8,658 bases of DNA from Kingella pumchi (GTDB lineage Bacteria > Pseudomonadota > Gammaproteobacteria > Burkholderiales > Neisseriaceae): positions 1-8,658 of the forward strand of contig NZ_JAKOOW010000024.1 of the NCBI RefSeq assembly GCF_022288825.1. Direction: 5' to 3'. Below the pieces are notes generated by a model. It had not been told where the DNA came from. It was given only the letters and a program-made list of their open reading frames with translations, and searched no databases. The translations under genes were made by a program, and so were the position numbers. How positions within the stretch are numbered: the stretch's first letter is position 1; each line of letters starts with the position of its first letter. Below, piece by piece: positions 5,946-8,658 of the stretch.

Positions 5946-6413
5946 ATGCGCCCTTTGCTGACCCTGCTTTTGGTCTTTGTGGTTTTGGATGTGCTGTCGC
6001 TGTTTTGGGCGGCGAAAATAATCGGCGGCCTGGCCGTTTTCGGCCTGCTGCTGCTGGCTTTTGTTGCCGGCTCTTCGCTCTTGGGCGGCGGGCGGCTGTC
6101 GCGGATTATGCTGCTGGGCGGCCTGATGGGCGGCGGCACTTCGCTGTATCGCGCCCTGCTGCCGCTGCGCATTCCGCTGGCCGGTTTGCTGCTGCTGATG
6201 CCCGGCTTTCTTTCTGACATCGTCGCGCTCTTTTTGCTGCTGCCGCTGGGCGGCGGGCAAAGTGCCGGCGCCGCAGGTCAAAACGGCTTCGATTCCAACC
6301 GTTTTTCCCAAGGCGGTTTCAGCCAAAGCGCCCCTTTTGAGCGCGGTGTTGGCGACGGCGACATTATCGAAGGCGAGTTCGTGGTGCGCGATAAAAACAG
6401 CAAACAGCCCTAA
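5946..6413 (+). CDS. fxsA: FxsA family inner-membrane protein
   Basis: A 155-residue protein with three hydrophobic segments (about 1-22, 27-48 and 77-100). The last contains the FxsA signature AGLLLLMPGFLSDIVALFLL (79-98; Leu-Pro at 99-100). The polar C-terminal tail (101-155) includes DIIEGEFVVRD (139-149), the EGE motif often seen in this family. E. coli FxsA, when overproduced, relieves exclusion of phage T7 by the F plasmid, apparently by interacting with a membrane protein; its normal role is unknown. The ATG at 5946 is chosen because AAGGA (5936-5940) precedes it by 5 bases. The same frame extends back to a TTG at 5904, but that would put polar residues ahead of the first helix and it lacks a ribosome site. 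It is divergent from the lipoprotein gene and convergent with the butanediol dehydrogenase gene, so transcribed alone. The promoter is unclear: TTGCAA-17-TATTTG (5878-5906) is a weak candidate overlapping the GC hairpin. Confidence 0.9.
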   Translation: MRPLLTLLLVFVVLDVLSLFWAAKIIGGLAVFGLLLLAFVAGSSLLGGGRLSRIMLLGGLMGGGTSLYRALLPLRIPLAGLLLLMPGFLSDIVALFLLLPLGGGQSAGAAGQNGFDSNRFSQGGFSQSAPFERGVGDGDIIEGEFVVRDKNSKQP

Positions 6414-6433
6414 GCAAGCGGCTTTGCATATCA

Positions 6434-6474
6434 AAGGCAGCCTGAAAAGTTTTCTACGCTTTTCAGGCTGCCTT
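6434..6474. terminator. Bidirectional DUS-hairpin terminator between fxsA and the dehydrogenase
   Basis: AAGGCAGCCTGAAAAG (6434-6449) and CTTTTCAGGCTGCCTT (6459-6474) form a perfect 16-bp stem with a 9-base loop. Each arm contains AGGCAGCCTGAA (6435-6446 plus, 6462-6473 minus). The two genes converge here, their stops lying 20 bases (fxsA) and 14 bases (dehydrogenase) from the stem, so one hairpin serves both. On the plus strand TTGTCGTTTT follows. Confidence 0.85.
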
Positions 6475-6488
6475 GTCGTTTTAAACGC

Positions 6489-7553
6489 TTACAGATTCGG
6501 ATTAACGATAATCTTCACCGCCGATTCGTTGTTGTGGATCAGGCGCTCGAAGCCTTCGGAAATCAACTCGTCCAACTTGATGCGCTGGGTGATAAAGGGT
6601 TCGAGATTGACCTTGCCCTCTTCCACCAGCTTGATGGTTTCGGCGTGGTCGTTGCAGTAGGCGATGGTGCCACGCACGTCCAATTCCTTCATCACCACGC
6701 TGTGCACGCTGACGGTGGCCGGATGGCTCCAAATCGACACGATCACCAGATTGGCCGCCGGTTTGCAGGCTTCCACCAGCGTATCGAGCACTTTGTTGAC
6801 GCTGGTGCATTCAAACGCCACGTCCACGCCCTCGCCGCCGGTGAGCTTGCGCACTTCTTCGACCACATCCACTTCTGACGGATCGAGAATATGATCGGCC
6901 ACGCCCGATTCGCGGGCTTTGTCTTTGCGCGCTTTGCTCAATTCGGTGATGATGACTTTGATGCCTTTGGCTTTGAGCACCGCAGCCAAGAGCAGGCCGA
7001 TGGGGCCGGCGCCGCCGACCAGCGCCACGTCGCCCGCTTTGGCGCCGCTGCGCACATAGGCGTGGTGGCCGACGGCCAAGGGTTCGATCAAAGCAGCCTG
7101 ATCAAGCGGGATTTTGTCGGAAATCGGATGCACCCAGCGGCGTTTGACGGCGATTTTTTCCGACAAACCGCCGCCGCGCCCGCCCAAGCCGATAAAGTTC
7201 ATGTCTTTGGAAAGATGGTAGTTGCTGCCCGGGCCGGTGGGAACGTCGTCGCGCACGATATAGGGCTCGACCACCACATGCTGGCCGACCTTGATGTCGT
7301 CCACGCCCTCGCCGACGGCATAGACCACGCCGGAAAACTCGTGCCCCATCGTTACCGGCGCCGATTCGCCGGAAATCGGATGCGGATGGCCGCAGGGCGG
7401 AATGAAAATCGGCCCTTCCATAAACTCGTGCAGGTCGGTGCCGCAGATGCCGCACCAGGCCACCTGGATGCCGACCGTGCCGGGGGCTACGGTAGGCTCG
7501 GGGATGTCTTCGATGCGGATGTCGCCTTTGTCGTAAAAACGTGCTGCTTTCAT
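6489..7553 (-). CDS. bdhA: Zinc-dependent 2,3-butanediol dehydrogenase-type alcohol dehydrogenase
   Basis: A 354-residue medium-chain dehydrogenase, the usual length. The GroES-like N-terminal domain carries the catalytic zinc site: Cys37 in CGICGTD (34-40), GHE (70-72, with His71 and Glu72) and Glu157 in EPLAV. The four-cysteine structural zinc loop of classic alcohol dehydrogenases is absent, as in butanediol dehydrogenases such as Bacillus BdhA. The Rossmann domain has GGAGPIG (180-186) and Glu204 after the second strand, which favours NAD over NADP. The family interconverts acetoin and 2,3-butanediol in the cytoplasm; related sorbitol or threonine dehydrogenases are alternatives, so the exact substrate is an inference. 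The start at 7553 is decided by AAGGAG (7561-7566) 7 bases upstream. The frame stays open far upstream, antisense to cysE, but that part has no protein-like content. A perfect TATAAT (7630-7635) gives a leader of about 70 bases holding a 9-base direct repeat. No acetoin-synthesis genes are adjacent. Confidence 0.92.
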   Translation of the reverse strand: MKAARFYDKGDIRIEDIPEPTVAPGTVGIQVAWCGICGTDLHEFMEGPIFIPPCGHPHPISGESAPVTMGHEFSGVVYAVGEGVDDIKVGQHVVVEPYIVRDDVPTGPGSNYHLSKDMNFIGLGGRGGGLSEKIAVKRRWVHPISDKIPLDQAALIEPLAVGHHAYVRSGAKAGDVALVGGAGPIGLLLAAVLKAKGIKVIITELSKARKDKARESGVADHILDPSEVDVVEEVRKLTGGEGVDVAFECTSVNKVLDTLVEACKPAANLVIVSIWSHPATVSVHSVVMKELDVRGTIAYCNDHAETIKLVEEGKVNLEPFITQRIKLDELISEGFERLIHNNESAVKIIVNPNL

Positions 7554-7589
7554 TGTGAAGCTCCTTATGGAAAAAAGACGGGTGCCAGA

Positions 7590-7619
7590 CCGCACGGCTT
7601 CCGACTGCCGCCGCACGGC
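7590..7619. promoter_or_regulatory. Direct repeat in the dehydrogenase leader, possible operator
   Basis: CCGCACGGC occurs at 7590-7598 and again at 7611-7619, 21 bases apart, which is two helical turns. The second copy is also part of a small inverted repeat, TGCCG (7606-7610) with CGGCA (7616-7620). The pair sits just downstream of the -10 element, where a repressor could act. In such GC-rich DNA a 9-base repeat may be chance. Confidence 0.3.
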
Positions 7620-7629
7620 AGGCGCGGCC

Positions 7630-7659
7630 ATTATACGCCTGCATTTGGGTAACAGACAG
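7630..7659 (-). promoter_or_regulatory. Promoter of the butanediol dehydrogenase gene
   Basis: The minus strand has a perfect TATAAT (plus-strand ATTATA, 7630-7635). With an 18-base spacer the -35 would be CTGTCT (7654-7659), matching three of six positions. The weak -35 suggests help from an activator or modest basal activity. The predicted start lies near 7623. The -35 overlaps a near-DUS (7654-7665). Confidence 0.6.
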
Positions 7660-7757
7660 CCTGAAATCATTGTCGGCAAAAAGAAAAAGCAGCCTGAAAA
7701 ACACCCGCCCGTTTTCAGGCTGCCCCAGCCGTTTTTCCGCCTGCAGGCAGCCTGAAA
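7654..7757. repeat. DUS cluster between two divergent promoters
   Basis: Four DUS-like elements lie here: AGACAGCCTGAA (7654-7665, one mismatch), AAGCAGCCTGAA (7687-7698, one mismatch), GGGCAGCCTGAA on the minus strand (7714-7725, one mismatch) and a perfect AGGCAGCCTGAA (7745-7756). GCAGCCTGAAAA (7689-7700) pairs with TTTTCAGGCTGC (7712-7723), a 12-bp stem with an 11-base loop. Alternatively TTTCAGGCTGCC (7713-7724) pairs with GGCAGCCTGAAA (7746-7757), a 12-bp stem with a 21-base loop. The hairpins lie between the two predicted promoters, so neither gene's own transcript should include them. Confidence 0.75.
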
Positions 7758-7764
7758 CGCCGGC

Positions 7765-7793
7765 TTTATCAAAAGCGGCAAAGCCAGTATAGT
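7765..7793 (+). promoter_or_regulatory. Candidate cysE promoter
   Basis: TTTATC (7765-7770) is followed after 17 bases by TATAGT (7788-7793, five of six matches to the -10 consensus). The -35 matches three of six positions. The predicted start near 7800 leaves a leader of about 24 bases with a strong ribosome site, AAGGGGA (7811-7817). I see no regulator site that I can name. Confidence 0.45.
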
Positions 7794-7823
7794 TCGCCCC
7801 ACGACACCATAAGGGGAACACCA

Positions 7824-8624
7824 ATGCCCAACCGATTCAATATGTGGCAGACCATCCGCAGCGAAACGGCCGCCGCCGCCGCCGAAGAGCCGATGCTGGC
7901 GAGTTTTCTGCACCTGACGGTTCTGCGCCACGACAGCCTGGCCAAAGTGCTGGCCTTTCATCTGTCGAGCAAACTCTGCGGCAGCACCATGGACGCGCGC
8001 GCGCTCAACGAAATCTATCTGGAAGCGCTGGAAGACGATCCTGAAATCGTCGAAGCGGCGCAGGCCGACATCAACGCCTGCTACGAGCGCGACCCGGCTT
8101 GCGATCGCTATTTCCTGCCGCTTCTGTATTTCAAAGGCTTTCACGCCATTCAGGCGCACCGCATCAACCACTGGCTGTGGGAGCGCGGCCGCGGCACGCT
8201 GGCGTATTTCCTGCAAAACCGCGCCTCCGAAGTCTTCGGCATCGACATCCACCCCGCAGCCCGCTTCGGCCGCGGCATTATGTTCGACCACGGCACCGGC
8301 ATCGTTATCGGCGAAACCGCGGTGCTGGGCGACGACATCTCGATTCTCCACGGCGTCACTCTCGGCGGCTCGGGCAAAGAATCGGGCGACCGCCACCCCA
8401 AAGTGGGCAACGGCGTGATGATCGGCGCCAACGCCTCGATACTGGGCAACATCCGCATCGGCCACTGCGCCAAAATCGGCGCCGGCAGCGTGGTGGTGCG
8501 CGATGTCGATGCGCAGACCACCGTGGTCGGCGTGCCGGCCAAAACCGTCGGCGTGTCCACCAACGTCCCCGCCGACGATATGGACCAGAGCTTCAGCGCC
8601 GACGATTATCTGTTTGTGATTTGA
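7824..8624 (+). CDS. cysE: Serine O-acetyltransferase
   Basis: CysE, 266 residues (E. coli 273), transfers acetyl from acetyl-CoA to L-serine to give O-acetylserine, the first step of cysteine synthesis in the cytoplasm. The N-terminal helical domain (about 1-138) includes RDPACDRYFLPLLYFKGFHA (89-108). The left-handed beta-helix of hexapeptide repeats (about 139-245) includes GIDIHPAA and VTLGG. The residues matching E. coli Asp92, Asp143, His158 and His193 are present at a constant offset of two: Asp90, Asp141, His156 and His191. The C-terminus ends in Ile266; in this family the terminal Ile inserts into the active site of O-acetylserine sulfhydrylase (CysK) to form the cysteine synthase complex, so that interaction is probably kept. 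Feedback inhibition by cysteine is expected from the family. The start at 7824 has AAGGGGA 6 bases upstream. It is monocistronic here, with a terminator directly after the stop; no sulfur gene is adjacent. Confidence 0.98.
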   Translation: MPNRFNMWQTIRSETAAAAAEEPMLASFLHLTVLRHDSLAKVLAFHLSSKLCGSTMDARALNEIYLEALEDDPEIVEAAQADINACYERDPACDRYFLPLLYFKGFHAIQAHRINHWLWERGRGTLAYFLQNRASEVFGIDIHPAARFGRGIMFDHGTGIVIGETAVLGDDISILHGVTLGGSGKESGDRHPKVGNGVMIGANASILGNIRIGHCAKIGAGSVVVRDVDAQTTVVGVPAKTVGVSTNVPADDMDQSFSADDYLFVI

Positions 8625-8627
8625 GTT

Positions 8628-8658
8628 TTCAGGCTGCCTTTTCCCGCAAGGCAGCCTG
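8628..8658 (+). terminator. DUS-hairpin terminator of cysE, cut by the window edge
   Basis: CAGGCTGCCTT (8630-8640) pairs with AAGGCAGCCTG (8648-8658) around a 7-base loop, giving an 11-bp stem that stops at the window end. The left arm is a perfect AGGCAGCCTGAA on the minus strand (8628-8639). The right arm is the first ten bases of another on the plus strand (from 8649). It begins 3 bases after the cysE stop. Any T tract lies outside the window. Confidence 0.85.

Noticed and set aside
5156..6217. A 353-codon plus-strand frame across the LysM-LytM gene and into fxsA
   Set aside because: The translation is Ala/Gly/Arg-rich with no family resemblance, and it is antisense to a clear lipoprotein gene and out of frame with fxsA.
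7554..8465. Open frame extending the butanediol dehydrogenase upstream, antisense to cysE
   Set aside because: The frame is open only because of GC-rich codon structure opposite cysE. The AAGGAG site, the TATAAT and the family N-terminus all place the start at 7553.
1..8658. CRISPR array, prophage, transposon, toxin-antitoxin or defence island
   Set aside because: The only recurrent short sequences are DUS, which are not regularly spaced, and no mobile or defence protein family is encoded.

Overview
The window comes from a GC-rich member of the Neisseriaceae (Betaproteobacteria). The main evidence is the number of 12-base DNA uptake sequences (DUS), which this family uses in natural transformation. 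Two dialect groups are present. The classic Neisseria forms ATGCCGTCTGAA and AGGCCGTCTGAA occur only up to about position 3836. The Kingella-type form AGGCAGCCTGAA fills every intergenic gap after about 4900. One Simonsiella-type copy, AGGCTGCCTGAA, lies at 3144-3155. I cannot name the genus safely.

Layout, left to right. Positions 1-196 hold no gene, only a remnant of a Neisseria-type repeat, a degenerate DUS hairpin and a possible promoter. A multi-pass membrane protein of unknown function (197-946, +) follows. It shares a bidirectional DUS terminator with the convergent next gene, a 1279-residue DUF3683 / FAD oxidase / iron-sulfur / CCG-domain oxidoreductase of the D-lactate or D-2-hydroxyglutarate dehydrogenase type (1019-4858, -). 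Next is a small LysM-LytM lipoprotein of the amidase-activator type, with all its peptidase zinc ligands lost (5108-5779, -). Divergent from it is fxsA (5946-6413, +), an inner-membrane protein. A shared DUS terminator separates fxsA from the convergent zinc alcohol dehydrogenase of the 2,3-butanediol dehydrogenase type (6489-7553, -). Divergent from that is cysE, serine O-acetyltransferase (7824-8624, +), whose DUS terminator is cut by the window edge.

No multi-gene operon is visible. Each gene has its own start signals and most are followed by a hairpin built from inverted DUS. The products are core or near-core functions: carbon and redox metabolism (the FAD/Fe-S dehydrogenase and butanediol dehydrogenase), cell-wall division control (LysM-LytM lipoprotein), a membrane protein whose E. 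coli relative modulates phage exclusion, and cysteine synthesis. I see no insertion sequence, prophage, CRISPR array, tRNA, rRNA or defence cassette, and nothing that amounts to a clear new system. The points most worth a second look are the mixed DUS dialects, the repeated DUS trios that allow competing hairpins, and a strong orphan terminator between the lipoprotein gene and fxsA.
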